This document shows positions 10,287 to 21,635 of a stretch of DNA of 64,000 nt, one piece after another. The stretch spans positions 38,806,027-38,870,026 of the forward strand of contig CM049308.1 in NCBI GenBank assembly GCA_026874595.1, given 5' to 3'. The notes beneath the pieces are model-generated. The model worked only from the letters and a program-made list of their open reading frames with translations. It ran no database searches and was not told the DNA's origin. Every line of letters begins with the position of its first letter. Position 1 is the stretch's first letter. Both the position numbers and the translations under genes were made by a program. This DNA is from Sipunculus nudus (Eukaryota; Annelida; Sipuncula; Golfingiida; Sipunculidae).

Positions 10287-11479
10287 TCAGAGGATTGAAA
10301 ACTGTGGAGTAAGATTTTCCCAACAGCTAGATAAATTCAGTCTTGGTGGTAGTGACAGAAAATACGCAAGAAATTGATTGTATATACATTATCATATTAA
10401 AGGCATATGATAAAGCATGTGTCAGTTGCTTTGTTTTTAAAAAGGTAACGGTTGATATATCACAATTTTCTATATAGTAATATAAATACCTAAAAGTTTC
10501 ATTACAATAATTCAAATAAAAATGAATAGAAATGTCATTTGTTGCATGTAGATATTTGTGAATAAATCTGCTTTTCTTGGAACTGCATCGATGATGATAC
10601 TTGTATTTGAAAAGCATTAAAATTACTTAAAAACTGGTTTCATTGGAAACTACTTTCATTGTCCAATTTATTTTGTCACATTTCTGGTTGGCTGATTCAT
10701 TCACCTTTTACATATTTAGAGTCGCAGCACTTATTAACTTAGCTTCTGGAGAAACCAGCTCTGCTTAAGCAACATCGTAAGGAAGTGCCATGCCCCACAC
10801 CCTTTCAAATTTGTTTGTATATTGAGGAGACCCTTTAGAGACACTAAATATCTGCTAAGATATTATGAGCTGAAACTATTTAAAAAACACTAAATAAACT
10901 TTTCTGTTAACAGTCATCATTACATCACGTTTAATATCTGTACACTTTCTTATTGATAGAATGTTTTACTATTTTGAAAAGGACAGTTCGATTATCCAAA
11001 TCGAGTACCATGCAGTGCCAGTCATTAGTATTAGGGATTTTCCACAAATGGAGCTGGACCAAGACGTGTTTTTACCATTACTGTTCGAACGGGTTTCTGG
11101 CGGAGGTTGTCGTCTCTGCTGTAACAATTTGATAAAATATGAGGAAAATCTCCATAAATCTCTTGCGTTAAACTTTCCCGGGATAAAAAGAGGTTAAAAT
11201 GTACACATATTTCTTTCCATAAGCCTGCATACGATTTTGCTGTCCGAAATGCAGCCTAACCATGATCAGTTGAGCGCGTGCAGAGGACATTTGGTCCAAG
11301 ACCAATCCACTTTTAAAGGACTATGAATAAAATGGATTCTGCAGATACGGCTAAGACTGCAAAATGTGTTCAAATGTTCAAAATATGAATAGCAGATTTT
11401 CAAATCTGAAGCCTTCTTTATTTGTCATTTTTTTTATTTCGTAATTGCCATCGTATCTTCACACAATTGACCCATCTCC
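10287..11479. other. Segment of about 1.2 kb present in copy A only
   Basis: Copy B runs straight from ACTTAGAT into AAACCGCATA, while copy A has about 1.19 kb between the same two flanks, with GAT at both junctions. No terminal repeats or coding domains were recognised. It could be an insertion in A or a deletion in B. Confidence 0.7.
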
Positions 11480-12129
11480 GATAAACCGCATAGCAATTAA
11501 ATCTATATAGGAAGCTAAAATATGCTATAGTTATATGTTCCGAATAACAGGGTGAATGAAGTGTTTTAGTATATTCAAATAGCGTTCGTAACAACAAAAA
11601 ATAAAGGGAATTTTATTTTAAAACTCTTTGTCCATGCACCGTGGACTATGTATGTTTTTACGTTACTGGTTGCGTAAAATTGTATATATTGAACTTTTTA
11701 ACATATTTATGTCTTCTGCTATAATATGGCCAGTAACAGAGCTATGTTTGGTATAAAGAGGTTTGATTGTGTCTATTATATTTAAATATTACGGTAAAAC
11801 CTGAATAATTGAACTCTAAAAAAACTTACTTTAGCACTGTAATAAGTCACTTCCATTGGCCAAGGGAACAGTTTACATGCTATGCTTTTCGCTGACTTGG
11901 TGCAATTTACAGATTAATATTTAGGAAGTTGGATTACTAATTTAAATATAGTTAGCATTACAATATGTACATACTATGTTAACGGAGATTATAACGTCAC
12001 AATTATATTGATTATACATCAGTGTGAGATTGATCCCTTACTTTTATTTTAGTTGTCAAGGAGTGTATTCAAATGCACATACATTTGTATTTATATCGTT
12101 CCTGGTTGCAATAATAATCCTGGGTGCAA

Positions 12130-12249
12130 TAATAATACTACTACTAATAATAAAAATATTTATAAAAACAATAATAATTATAATAAAAATAATAATTATT
12201 ATTATTATTGAAAATGATTATAATAATAACTATTATTATTTTTAATTAC

Positions 12250-12285
<36 letters not shown>

Positions 12286-12302
12286 CATTATTATTATTAT
12301 CA
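12130..12302. repeat. (AAT/ATT)n microsatellite
   Basis: Runs of AATAAT and then ATTATT, over 150 bp in all, including near-perfect (TTA)n at 12,248-12,302. Copy B keeps only a short ATT run near 47,230. Confidence 0.95.
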
Positions 12303-12454
12303 ATTTTTAAGCATTTGTACTTGAATACAAGATAATATATGTCTTGGCTGGTCATCAACACAAAGCAGTTTGAATTAACTTTGAGTTTTTATTATATTTG
12401 TAGAGAAAATATTTAGAGCTCTTTATGTCAAAAATATGAATGAAAAATTAAACA

Positions 12455-12458
<4 letters not shown>

Positions 12459-12500
<42 letters not shown>
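12459..12500. repeat. (TA)n microsatellite near the first exon
   Basis: About 42 bp of TA repeat some 70 bp downstream of exon 1 in the direction of transcription. It is essentially absent in copy B. Confidence 0.95.
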
Positions 12501-12503
<3 letters not shown>

Positions 12504-12568
12504 ACTTTCTGATCATTAACTCCCCTTGACAGACACGCAGCTCCCATCTATTTGTTCTGTGTGCTTAC

Positions 12569-12607
12569 CTTAGTTCTTCTGCTATCTGCGCCTGCAGACG
12601 AATGATG
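12569..12607 (-). other. Copy A exon 1 (5' untranslated)
   Basis: The sequence CTTAGTTCTTCTGCTATCTG (plus strand) follows a minus-strand donor GTAAGCACACAG and is conserved in copy B. The start near 12,607 is inferred from the TATA box about 30 bp upstream. It contains no used ATG. Confidence 0.6.
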
Positions 12608-12630
12608 CGGATTTCGAGTAGACCCCGGCA

Positions 12631-12637
12631 TTTTATA
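12631..12637 (-). promoter_or_regulatory. TATA box of copy A
   Basis: The minus strand reads GACTATAAAATGCC. It is placed about 68 bp before the conserved first donor site, and the flanking proximal promoter (12,640-12,780) is well conserved in copy B. Confidence 0.65.
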
Positions 12638-13209
12638 GTCTTTAGCCTCGCTTACGTTTGAATGTAATTATCTTGATCATTAGGTCGCATCGACTTTTCT
12701 GCCCTCCATGTATGACTTCTGTCCCCCAAATATGACTTCATGGTTAATGATTCTCTTTAACCACTAACCCTAAAAACCCACATAAAAGACATACCATTCA
12801 TTAATAAATGAGTGCTATTATAAAAATTAGGACGATACTAGCACTTTTTGTCCTGAAACTGTTTTTGACTTTTGAAATGTATTATTTGAAGTTATCGTAA
12901 TTTTTCGACTTAATTGTTACAGCTTTGTCCCTCTTTGGACAATGTTTTCGTGACATTTAAGTTCAAAGTGAGTTTTGAAGTAATCATATTCTATTCATGG
13001 TTGAACTTCAAACATGTCAAATCAAATTAAAGAAATTACCGATGAAAAAAAGTTTTATATATATATATAAAATTAAAGAACCTTGTACCTTTGTAACATA
13101 TGTATCTTAGAAGACCTTAATAGTCTAACTTTGATTCTAATTATACCATACAGTTACATTTTGGTCCCATCTTAATGAAACTTCAGCGATATGTGTTTAA
13201 AGATTTAAA

Positions 13210-13640
13210 CTTCATCTTTATATTTGTTTCTTCTTTTTGATCCGATGAAGCACTCTGCAAAAAGGTGGCATGAGATAGAGTGAGTGATATATGTACCGTG
13301 GGTGTAAGGCATGTGTGTTTTTCATATAATATTTATTGCCTCCGCCAAGAGAGTTTTCGTTCAGCCCCGTTCCTGTGTATGTTTGTGTATGTTTATGTGA
13401 TGGTTGATAACACAACTCACGCAGTCATGAACGAAATCTCATGAAATTATTAGGGCAACTTAGGAATGGGCCAATCGATCAGATTTTGGTGTGGATCCGG
13501 AACATAATCCGAATTCTGTAACGTCATCGTGGAATATTCACAAATGTAGAGTCACTTATGCACTCATGAACCTGGGAATATGGGTCGAATAAGTGAATGC
13601 AAACACGGGTTGGGAAGCATCAAACTATAGAGCCCCCCCC
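13210..13640. repeat. Dispersed repeat with GCCTCCGCCAAGAGAG motif
   Basis: TTGCCTCCGCCAAGAGAG, GTTCCTGTGTATG and GGTGTGGATCCGG appear here and in block B (48,240-48,420). The wording resembles a repeat I know from many aquatic animal genomes (CCTTGGCGGAGG type), but its class is not clear. It predates the block duplication. Confidence 0.5.
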
Positions 13641-14126
13641 CCCCCCCGCCCCCATCATGGCGGATGCTTACATTCATAAGCATTCACATTTCTATTTTGA
13701 CTCTACATAATTGTACAGGGGCGGATTCATTATATATATATTGCTAAATACCAATCAACTGCGAACAGACATTATTTGCCCCCCCCCCATCCACAAATTA
13801 CCGGGTCGGCGAATGTTATTTTTATATTTACATTTTGCACTTTTATTGAGTTTTTAATTCTATTGGTTTATGAATTCACGGTCATCAAGGTTAACCCAGT
13901 GACACACTTTGGAACCAATGAGCCCGTAAAAAGATATGTATATTGACTGCAGAAACCAAGTGCGTGACACCTGTCACGTATTGGTATCACTTGAAATCAT
14001 GATACCCATACATATCATTATAAGCCCCGCGATCCTTTTTTTTCTATCCTATACGCGTATGTCTTGTTGTCACGGCCAGTGATTCCAAACTATTTTAAGC
14101 ATGCAGGCCATTTAAAAGACACTTAG

Positions 14127-14744
14127 GTCATGGAGGAATTTGAAACCATCAGACTTAAAATATAATTTCGATTTTTTTTACCATAGTCCATTTCACCACT
14201 TGCTGTCCACATATTTTTTGTAGATGACTTACTTTAAAGTTTATATTTTTTTCAATATTTTCCATGAAAACAACATTTGGAAGTGACAACCTAATGAGGC
14301 TGTTGAGAATTTTACAATAAATCCTCCGTTTGTTTCACAACATTTTAGTTTCTTTACCATGATCTGGCAGATATGGTGTGTCCCTCCTATAAGTAGCCAT
14401 CTTTGTTTTAGCTGGTTATATTTTTTAGGGTGTTTACATGAGCTCATGCAATCAGCAGTTGTCAGTTGAGGCTGTTTTTGCTGGTGACCAATGACCTTGA
14501 CCGCCATAAGTGGGTCTGATATGTTGTAAATTGTAGACTGATTTCTCATATTTCAAAAAATTCTTTTACTCAAATAAGACATAAGGTATGAATTTAGTTA
14601 CCTTGTTGAAAATTAGGTTCTGTAATCCTCTACACTATAACTGTTTCCTTTGAAATGTAACTAATAAAAAATTTCATAGCAAAACACAGGTGGACATGAG
14701 GGGATGGAATGGACTATAAACCTTTTATAATTATGCCAACTGAT
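14127..14744. mobile_element. Insertion of about 620 bp unique to block A, TTA at both ends
   Basis: Copy B reads CAC-TTA-TTA-TGG at the matching point (about 48,900), while copy A reads CAC-TTA, then this segment, then TTA-TTA-TGG. That gives a 3-bp TTA target duplication and an empty site. The interior partly resembles 2,380-2,760. No clear terminal inverted repeat was found. A TTA duplication would suit a PIF/Harbinger-type element, but this is inference. Confidence 0.55.
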
Positions 14745-14766
14745 ATATTATTATGGTCATCGACTA

Positions 14767-15197
14767 CTGTGGTTGCCTTTTTGTTCGCTTGGGTTTTAAT
14801 TTCGCGATATTCGCGAATGGGAAATAATCGCGAAAATGTAACCCTCGGGAATAAGTGGCCAATTGAGTGTGTCCTTCTAATTAAGTGTAGCCAATATTCC
14901 TATGGGAATAGGTTAGAACAATGAGAAATGTTATAATAAGTAACATACATGCAGATATAGGGAAAACGTTCCCTTAAATTTGAACTAAACTACCTGTGCT
15001 GTGTGTACGGGCCCATCGTTCTATGAGAAGAATATCACAAACTCATGACTTATTCTCATTTTATAATACACACAGGTATGGCTTTACCAAAGATTTGATA
15101 TAGGTTCTGGTGGGATCGCGAAAATGAACCCCTCGCGAAACATTAAAAATTGAGAAATCGCGAAATTTCAGCCTCGCGAAAATGAAGCCAAACACAG
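14767..15197. mobile_element. MITE with TA target duplication, rich in TCGCGA
   Basis: The element is 431 bp. Its ends are CTGTGGTTGCC and, reverse-complemented, CTGTGTTTGGC. It is flanked by TA (14,765-14,766 and 15,198-15,199) and carries many TCGCGAAA motifs near both ends. Copy B has the empty site CGACCATATAATT against CGAC-TA-TATAATT. It encodes no protein. The TA duplication fits Tc1/mariner-type transposition. Confidence 0.8.
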
Positions 15198-16208
15198 TAT
15201 ATAATTAAATTTCAGGCCGTCTTAAAACATTTTCAACAATATTAGCCGATTTATCATTACATGTATATTTAAAATCCAGTTCAATATGTGATTAATGCAT
15301 AAAAGTTTCTTTTTATTTAAATTCATAGTTTTATCTTTTGTCTATTTATCTACTATACTCTCCGGAAGAGACGACCTTCTTGCAACTATTCATTTAACGT
15401 CGAAAATCTAATTTATGTATTCCATAGCCTTATTCTCCTATGAAGATATATTTTGGATCCACCACAGAAAAACACGCAAATCCGTGTTTTTATTGTCCTG
15501 TTAAATTGTTTATTACTCTATCCTCATAAATAAATAGTCGCCCGGCCTGACCCACTAATGAAATGTTAAATGTATATGCCTATATTGATGTATAAAAAAT
15601 ACCTGCAAAAGAATAAAGTGCCTGTCACATATAGGGTTAGTCGAATTATGCTTCCTCTGTACATAATTAATTAGTTTGCGGAATATTAGTTTGATTTGTA
15701 TAAGTTGTTTGAAATGTTAAATTGTATCAATATTAAGTTTACTATGATCTAGAATAAAAAATAAACCAGTTTTGAGAAATCGCCAAGTTTTTTTTATATC
15801 CATGTTCCACATTGCAGATTTTTTTTTCGCTCTCATAAGGGGTCTCATAATAGGTTTTAGTCATACTTGGGTAACACGGAGTCATTGTTTACATACTATG
15901 ACCTTTATAAATGCACTACACACGAAATAAGTTTGATAATGTATGTCATCTGCCAGTCATAAATTTATACACTTATATTTCACCGGTCTGGCCGGGGTCG
16001 TCTTTTTTTCTTATGACTTTGATTAATCCTGGAATCTCCTAAACCCAGCGTTAATTCACATGCGTATATGTCCTATGTCATCAGGTTTCTGAAATATAAC
16101 GAAAAGGTTGAATTAAGTACACGTTTAATGTCCATTAAGCTTCAACACATTGTCAACTAGGGACCACTGTAATTACTGCTACTTTTTCATGAATCCGCAG
16201 TCAATGAT

Positions 16209-16213
<5 letters not shown>

Positions 16214-16268
<55 letters not shown>
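16214..16268. repeat. (TA)n microsatellite
   Basis: About 55 bp of uninterrupted TA repeat followed by GA-rich sequence. The equivalent TA array in block B is at 49,672-49,711. Confidence 0.95.
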
Positions 16269-16270
<2 letters not shown>

Positions 16271-16839
16271 ATAGAGAGAGAAAGAAAGATAGAAAGACAG
16301 AGATTTCAAAGTTTTTCAGTATAACAGTTTTTATTCTAGTTTGTTTTATTCTTGCAAATGTCTCTTCTTTTCTCTTCTTATTTTTTCAGTTTCCTATTTG
16401 CTCTGAATAATAGAAATATGTATTGTTCTTAATGATTGAACCTATATATATGCACCTCTTTCAAATCAAACTTCATTGATGATGGACATACATTTGCTTG
16501 TGAAACGGTGTGATCATGCTTTGTATCATAACTTGTATTGTTTGTTGTTCCATATAAAATAATCAGTATAATAGACTGGTTGCTCGACACTACACAAATC
16601 AATGAAACGATAAATCAAGGGCCACTGCTTGGCCAAACTGATGACAACCTGATGCCGGCCATGTAGCTGGGTAATGAGTTTAACACTGTCACTTGACATT
16701 TATATCGCCGATACATATTTGTCACAGCTGCATTGAGACTGGCCTCCATCCCTAGACATAACATAAAGTATGGTATTCTAGAAGCATTTTTTTCATTTAC
16801 AGATAAGCACCGTGATCATCATCCCTTACATAAAGTATA

Positions 16840-17640
16840 TATTTAAGTTAAAGCATCTTAATTGCTATACATAATGTTTTAAACTTGTGATCGATTTCCC
16901 ACATAGTAAGATGTATGTCTTTGTATAGTTCCGCATTAAGTTGCTTATATCGGTCTTTTTGCTTTTTTTCTGTTTGGGGATAGTACGTTTTATACAAGTC
17001 AGACAAGACTGAACAAAGTCGGTTACTTTAGGTTCACGAAATTTTAACTGTGTTCACTATCAAACTGGACTCAATTGGACTTGAACCTGTCTCCGCTGCG
17101 GGGGGGTTAATCGCGGCCCGGCCTCTATAACATTACCTCAGTAAACAGCATTGCCAGAAATCTGGAATAACTTTTGGACAGGGGTCATCCTCAAGAACAA
17201 CTGCCTTTGGGAAAATGCCAAAGGATAACCCATACAGACGTTTTAGTTGTTAGTAAAAATAATATCCTAACATAAGCAATACTTAATAAGTACATGTATA
17301 CTAAAATAATAATAAAAGTAAATATCTTGAATATTTTTAGACTTGGATGATTCGTTATTTCTTTTGATTGGCTTCTATAATTGAAGACCGATCAGCGATT
17401 GATCTTATAATAAGGTTTAAAATCTGTACGCTTTCTCAATGGCAACATTTGGTGTTAATGAAACCGTATTTGCTCATAACATATCGGCAATCACCATGTC
17501 GTATACAAGTTTTAGCTCGCCAGTTTAAATATAAACTTCTCCAACATCGGTTATATATAACTCGTGTATTATACACATCAGAGATGTAGAAGAGTCACGC
17601 ATGGTCGGGTCCTCGCATAGGACCAACACCTTTTACAATG
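16840..17640. repeat. Unit 1 of an internal duplication of about 0.8 kb
   Basis: It shares long stretches with 17,985-18,785 (for example GTCGGTTACTTTA, CATTGCCAGAAATCTGGAAT and CAAGTTT-AGCTCGCCAGTTT), at an offset of about 1,145 bp. Block B holds one unit (50,345-51,120). It contains a tRNA-derived SINE-like head. Confidence 0.85.
17065..17150 (-). mobile_element. tRNA-derived SINE-like head
   Basis: On the minus strand the Pol III box B-like sequence GGTTCAAGTCC (17,077-17,087) follows a box A-like TGAGGTAATGTTA. Block B has a better preserved version (50,600-50,680). It is not a functional tRNA, because the stems do not pair fully. Confidence 0.55.
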
Positions 17641-17818
17641 ATTATTTAATATAAAGAGTTAAATGCTCCGATTGCCAGCCGCATTTACCTCGCCCGTCAC
17701 CTGAAGTGCATGACCGGGCCTAGCATAGGACTAACGCCTTTTATATTGATTCTTTGATATAATGAGTTAAAAGCTCCGATTGCCAGCCGCATCGACCTCG
17801 TCCGTCACCTGAAGTTAT
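17598..17818. repeat. Two tandem units of about 107 bp
   Basis: Adjacent units share ATAGGAC-AAC-CCTTTTA, ATGCTCCGATTGCCAGCCGC and CGTCACCTGAAGT. The same two-unit array occurs in block B at about 51,085-51,300. Confidence 0.8.
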
Positions 17819-17839
17819 ACATTAAAGTGAATGCTCAAT

Positions 17840-17970
17840 TTGGTTTCTTTTGAATAATATGAATTATTATGTTGGCTGTGATGGAATACAGATTTAATTA
17901 TGGAATATTTAGTTGGCTGTGATGAGATAAAGGTTATAGTATGAATTATTATGTTGACCGTGTTTATTGT
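17840..17970. repeat. Dispersed minisatellite (GATGGAATACAG/GGATATAGGTTAT type)
   Basis: Repeats of a 35-40 bp motif of the form GTGATGGAATACAGATTATA then TTATGGAATATTATGTTGACT. The same family recurs at 18,790-18,900, 19,260-19,600, 51,360-51,530, 56,060-56,360 and 62,560-62,650. Confidence 0.75.
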
Positions 17971-17984
17971 GCGAGGTTAAAGAG

Positions 17985-18785
17985 TATATGTTTTATTTAA
18001 ATCATCTTAATTGTGACACTTGTACTCGATTTCACACATCATGTATGTCTATTTATAGTTCAAGGGTCGCATAAAGGTTGTTTTTATATGTCAATTTGTT
18101 TTTTGTTTTTGTTTGAGAATAGCATGTTTGATACAAGTCAGACGAGATTGCACAGAGTCGGTTACTTTATGTTCACGAAATTTCGATTGCGTTCACTATC
18201 TCTGCTGGCGGTGGCGGTAAGTCACGGCCCCGGGCACTATCATTACCTCGGTAAACAACATTGCCAGAAATCTGGAATTACTCGTGGACAACTGTCAAAC
18301 TCGCAAACACCTGACTTTGTGAAAATGCCAAAGGATATCCCGATATAAAGATATATCCCATACAGATGTTCTAAACATTTGACGAAATAATATCCTAAAA
18401 TCAGCATTATATAATAAGTACATTTATACTTAAATAATAATAAAGGCATATATATATATATATAGAATATTTGTAAGGCTGAGATGATTCGTTATATCTT
18501 TTGATTGGCTTCTATACTTGAAGACCAATCAGGGTTTGATCTTATATTAGGTCTCAAATCTGTACGCTTTCACAGTGGCAACATTAGGTGCTAATGAAAC
18601 CTTATTTGTTCATAAGCCCTGTCGTATACAAGTTTCAGCTCGCCAGTTTATAATATACACTTCTCCAACATCGGTTATATATAACACATGTATTATACAC
18701 TTTAGAGATGTAGAAAAGTCACGCATGGCCAGGTCCTCGCCTTGGACCAACACATTCTGTATTGTAAAGAGCAAAATGCTCCGAT
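17985..18785. repeat. Unit 2 of an internal duplication of about 0.8 kb
   Basis: This is the second, diverged copy of 16,840-17,640. The Pol III box B region is deleted here, but the box A side (CATTACCTCGGTAAAC on the plus strand) remains. Confidence 0.85.
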
Positions 18786-19259
18786 AGCCAGCCGCACTAT
18801 AATACAGATTACATTATTGAATATTTTTTTTCACGGTGATGGGATATATAGGTTATAATATGGATTATTATGACTGATATGGAATATAGATTATACCCCG
18901 TGAAACCCCTTTGGACCGCTTCTGCTACTAACGAGGTATTCATATGTTCGTTTCTTTCTTCAGGAACAATTTCCTCGATAAATTAATCTTTCAGTCTTCC
19001 TCACATCATCCAACTCTTTAAACGTCCAACAATAGTAACCAATCAAAGATCATCGAAAACCTGAATACTCTCGCATCCCATGCCGGTTTGCAAATGTAAA
19101 CATTATTACTGACCAGGTCTTATAGGTAAACATACTTTTGCATGAATTTCTTGCCAGGAGCACAGCGACACAAAGCAAATGTAACAAAATAATGTGTACA
19201 TATCTTATTGGGATAGTAATCTATATTATCTTTTGGTTTTTATCTCAGTTTATACCTCA

Positions 19260-19600
19260 TACCTTATATGATAGGATATAGGTTATTTTGTGCATTGATA
19301 TGTGATGTAATACAGATTATATTATGGAATATTGTTGATTTTGCTGGGATATAGATAATATTATGATTATTATGTGATGGAATACAGATTATATTATGGA
19401 AATTTAAGTTGACTGTGATGGGATATAGGTTATATAATGCATTAATATGTGATGGAATACATATTACATTATGGTATATTTAGTTGACTCTGCTGGGATA
19501 TAGGTTATATAATTGAATATTATGTGATGGAATGTAGATTATATTATGAATTATCAAGTTGACTGTGATGGGATATAGGTTATATAATGGATTATTTGAC
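19260..19600. repeat. Minisatellite array, largest in block A
   Basis: At least seven imperfect units alternating GGGATATAGGTTATATAATG and GATGGAATACAGATTATATT with TGTTGACTGTGAT linkers. Length and order vary from unit to unit. Confidence 0.8.
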
Positions 19601-20585
19601 TTCAAGTTCAACGTCCAGCTCTTTCTGAGGTGGCCCAGAAACGTTTCCTGCTGCTTCGGGACCAGGCTACCTAGACTACAACGTCAGTATGTTAAGTTAA
19701 AAACAAAAAGTTTATGGTTTTCAGGTACCGCCCGCGTCACTTTAATCCCACGTTTTAAACATATTTATTTTCAAAAGATATTTACCGATTTACGCTCGTG
19801 CTTATCGGACGCCTGTTGTTTGTAGTCGATAATGTGCTGTTTTAAATAAAATATTGAAACTTTTAATAAGAAAAGTATTCTTCCCTCACTTATTTCTGAA
19901 AAAAGTGCCTGAGAACCCAACCTTTTTTTTGCCTAAGTAATTATTATTACTATTTGTTAAAGCTGAGTTGTCTAATTAAAATTTTCATTTTGGTTTAGAA
20001 CTACGTGACATGCGGAGGCACTGGTTACCTGTTATTCATTTTATAACATGAAGTCCCCAGGCCCATTGTCTTGGCAACCGTAGGTCCTGCTTACTTCTAG
20101 CTGTGTGTTGAGTCCCATTACGGGGTCATAACACCAATCAACCTCGCAAAGACGTTCCCATTTAGACTGTAGATCGAGCGCTTACCCTTCGTGGGGCGGC
20201 CCTCAGCTGAGTTCTGACTTCACGAGCTCCATTTTCAATTCCTTTATACATTGTTGGTGTAAAGTATTTTTTATACTTGAAAGGTCAGTTTATTAAAAGA
20301 TAAAGGATAAACTACAAACTAAAGTGTGCCCTCTTGTGTAAATGTATAAATTGAATGATAGAGCTCTTTATTTTAGAGATTCTATGATTGCTTGAAGCGC
20401 TTTTAGTATCAGGAGTTGTATTTTTTTTAATTAGTGTTTTGACGGGTACAGCTTATGCTGAAAGCCTATGCATGTTAACCAATCATTTATAAAGTCCGAT
20501 ATCTCTATAAAGTATTCGTATTCATGTTCAATACATTCACAAATATTTGCCCGATCTCTAATAGACACACAGACACACGAACAAG
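19601..20585. other. Unassigned spacer between block A and the LTR element
   Basis: Moderately GC-richer islands occur at 19,600-19,740 and 20,040-20,230, but no conserved domain, splice-supported exon or repeat boundary was recognised. It has no counterpart in block B. Confidence 0.5.
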
Positions 20586-20595
20586 TATATATGTA

Positions 20596-20628
<33 letters not shown>
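20586..20628. repeat. (TA)n microsatellite, insertion target of the LTR element
   Basis: An AT/TA run directly abutting the left LTR. The last four bases, ATAT (20,625-20,628), match the four bases after the right LTR (30,641-30,644). Confidence 0.9.
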
Positions 20629-21499
20629 TGATACAGATGTCTGTTTTAGTGTGAGCTGTTGACGTCTTTTTTATTGTGCGCTGTTGACTTTCTGATTCGT
20701 GTTTGACTCAAGCCCTGGGCGTTGCTTTGCTACCGCATTCCTTGTTCTAGCTGGCCGGGTGCGGCTCACGTGTGAACTTTACACAGCGCTCGGTTAGTCC
20801 TTGCCGTGTGAACCCTGATATGTAGATACACAGTGTTTTTTGTTCGAGATGTTTCCTGTAACGTGTGTACAGTTTGTTTTTTTAGATTGTTCGGGAAATG
20901 GAAAGTTCTTAACCTGAGGGGAAAAGTCAAATAAGGGACTGTGTTTTAGAGCCGGGAGAGAGGAGAGATATAATTCAGCGGGCACAGAAGAGTGTAAGTC
21001 AGTGTGTGGACCTTTTCCTAAAATTGCGGCAGTTATAGTTTTTCTTCGGATTTGTAACGGGTTTTATGTAGTCTTCAGTTTTTGTTTGGGATCACTATCA
21101 TAACTTCAGTTTTGGATTACAATTAATTGATTTTGTGAATGAACTGGACTGTTATTCTCTGAGAGGATTTGTGTGAAATGTATCTGGATACTTTGCTTAA
21201 AAGGACTTTTGTCGCCGTGACAGTAGTGGTATACAGGTATTATACACTTTATTAATACACTTGTATTGCTTGACTGTTGTACTGTTGTTATACTGTGTAA
21301 TTGTATTGATTTAGTGTATTGTAATGTTAGGATTGTTTAAGAATAAATTATAATTATTTGTTAACAAAAAAACACTGACTATTTTTTTCACTAGACATTT
21401 CACGCTACCTAGTGTTACAGAATCTAATTTTTTTTATCTGCATTACAAAATTTATGTTCGTCACGCATACGTGATCTGTTGATGTTAGGTTCCGTAACA
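20629..21499 (+). mobile_element. Left LTR of a Ty3/gypsy-type retrotransposon
   Basis: It runs from TGATACAGATGTC to GGTTCCGTAACA (about 871 bp) and shares its body with the right LTR (25,615-26,177 plus 30,412-30,640) and a minus-strand solo LTR at 58,637-62,491. The other copies start TGTTACAG, so the A at position 3 is probably a mutation. The LTRs differ by many substitutions and indels, so the insertion is old. Confidence 0.92.
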
Positions 21500-21505
21500 T
21501 AAAAC

Positions 21506-21523
21506 TGGGGGCTCGTCCGGGAT
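21506..21523 (+). other. Primer-binding site, tRNA-Pro type
   Basis: TGGGGGCTCGTCCGGGAT lies 6 bp after the left LTR. This 18-mer is complementary to the 3' end of tRNA-Pro and equals the site known from gammaretroviruses that use tRNA-Pro. Minus-strand DNA synthesis would start here. Confidence 0.9.
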
Positions 21524-21635
21524 GCTTAATAGTTATTGAAATTTTTTTTTAGACCTGGACCTAGACACATTGTTTACATTACATTGTTTACAAGATTTAT
21601 CTCAGTGTTTTTTTGTTATTGTTTTATCATCTTAC

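Larger units (their letters stand above)
9400..12568 (-). other. Intron 1 of copy A (about 3.2 kb)
   Basis: A large intron between the untranslated first exon and the signal-peptide exon. It holds AT-rich sequence, an approximately 1.2-kb segment (10,287-11,479) absent from copy B, and ATT/TA microsatellites. Short open frames here are not conserved in copy B, so no gene is called. Confidence 0.7.
1..19600. repeat. Duplication block A (gene copy A plus upstream flank)
   Basis: This block carries copy A of the Kunitz/antistasin gene and its upstream DNA. Nearly every part has a same-order, same-strand counterpart about 36.4 kb to the right (from about 36,415). Landmarks include all 15 exons, the promoter, the 13.2-13.6 kb repeat, the (TA)n at 16.2 kb and the SINE-bearing units at 16.8-18.8 kb. 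The left end is cut by the window edge; the right end fades in the minisatellite near 19.6 kb. Block A is longer than block B because of extra insertions and an internal duplication. Confidence 0.85.

Noticed and set aside
10961-11197. 78-codon frame in intron 1 of copy A
   Set aside because: No domain, within the segment absent from copy B, and no splice support.
19559-19825. 88-codon frame in a GC-richer island
   Set aside because: It starts inside minisatellite sequence, shows no recognisable motif and has no counterpart in block B.
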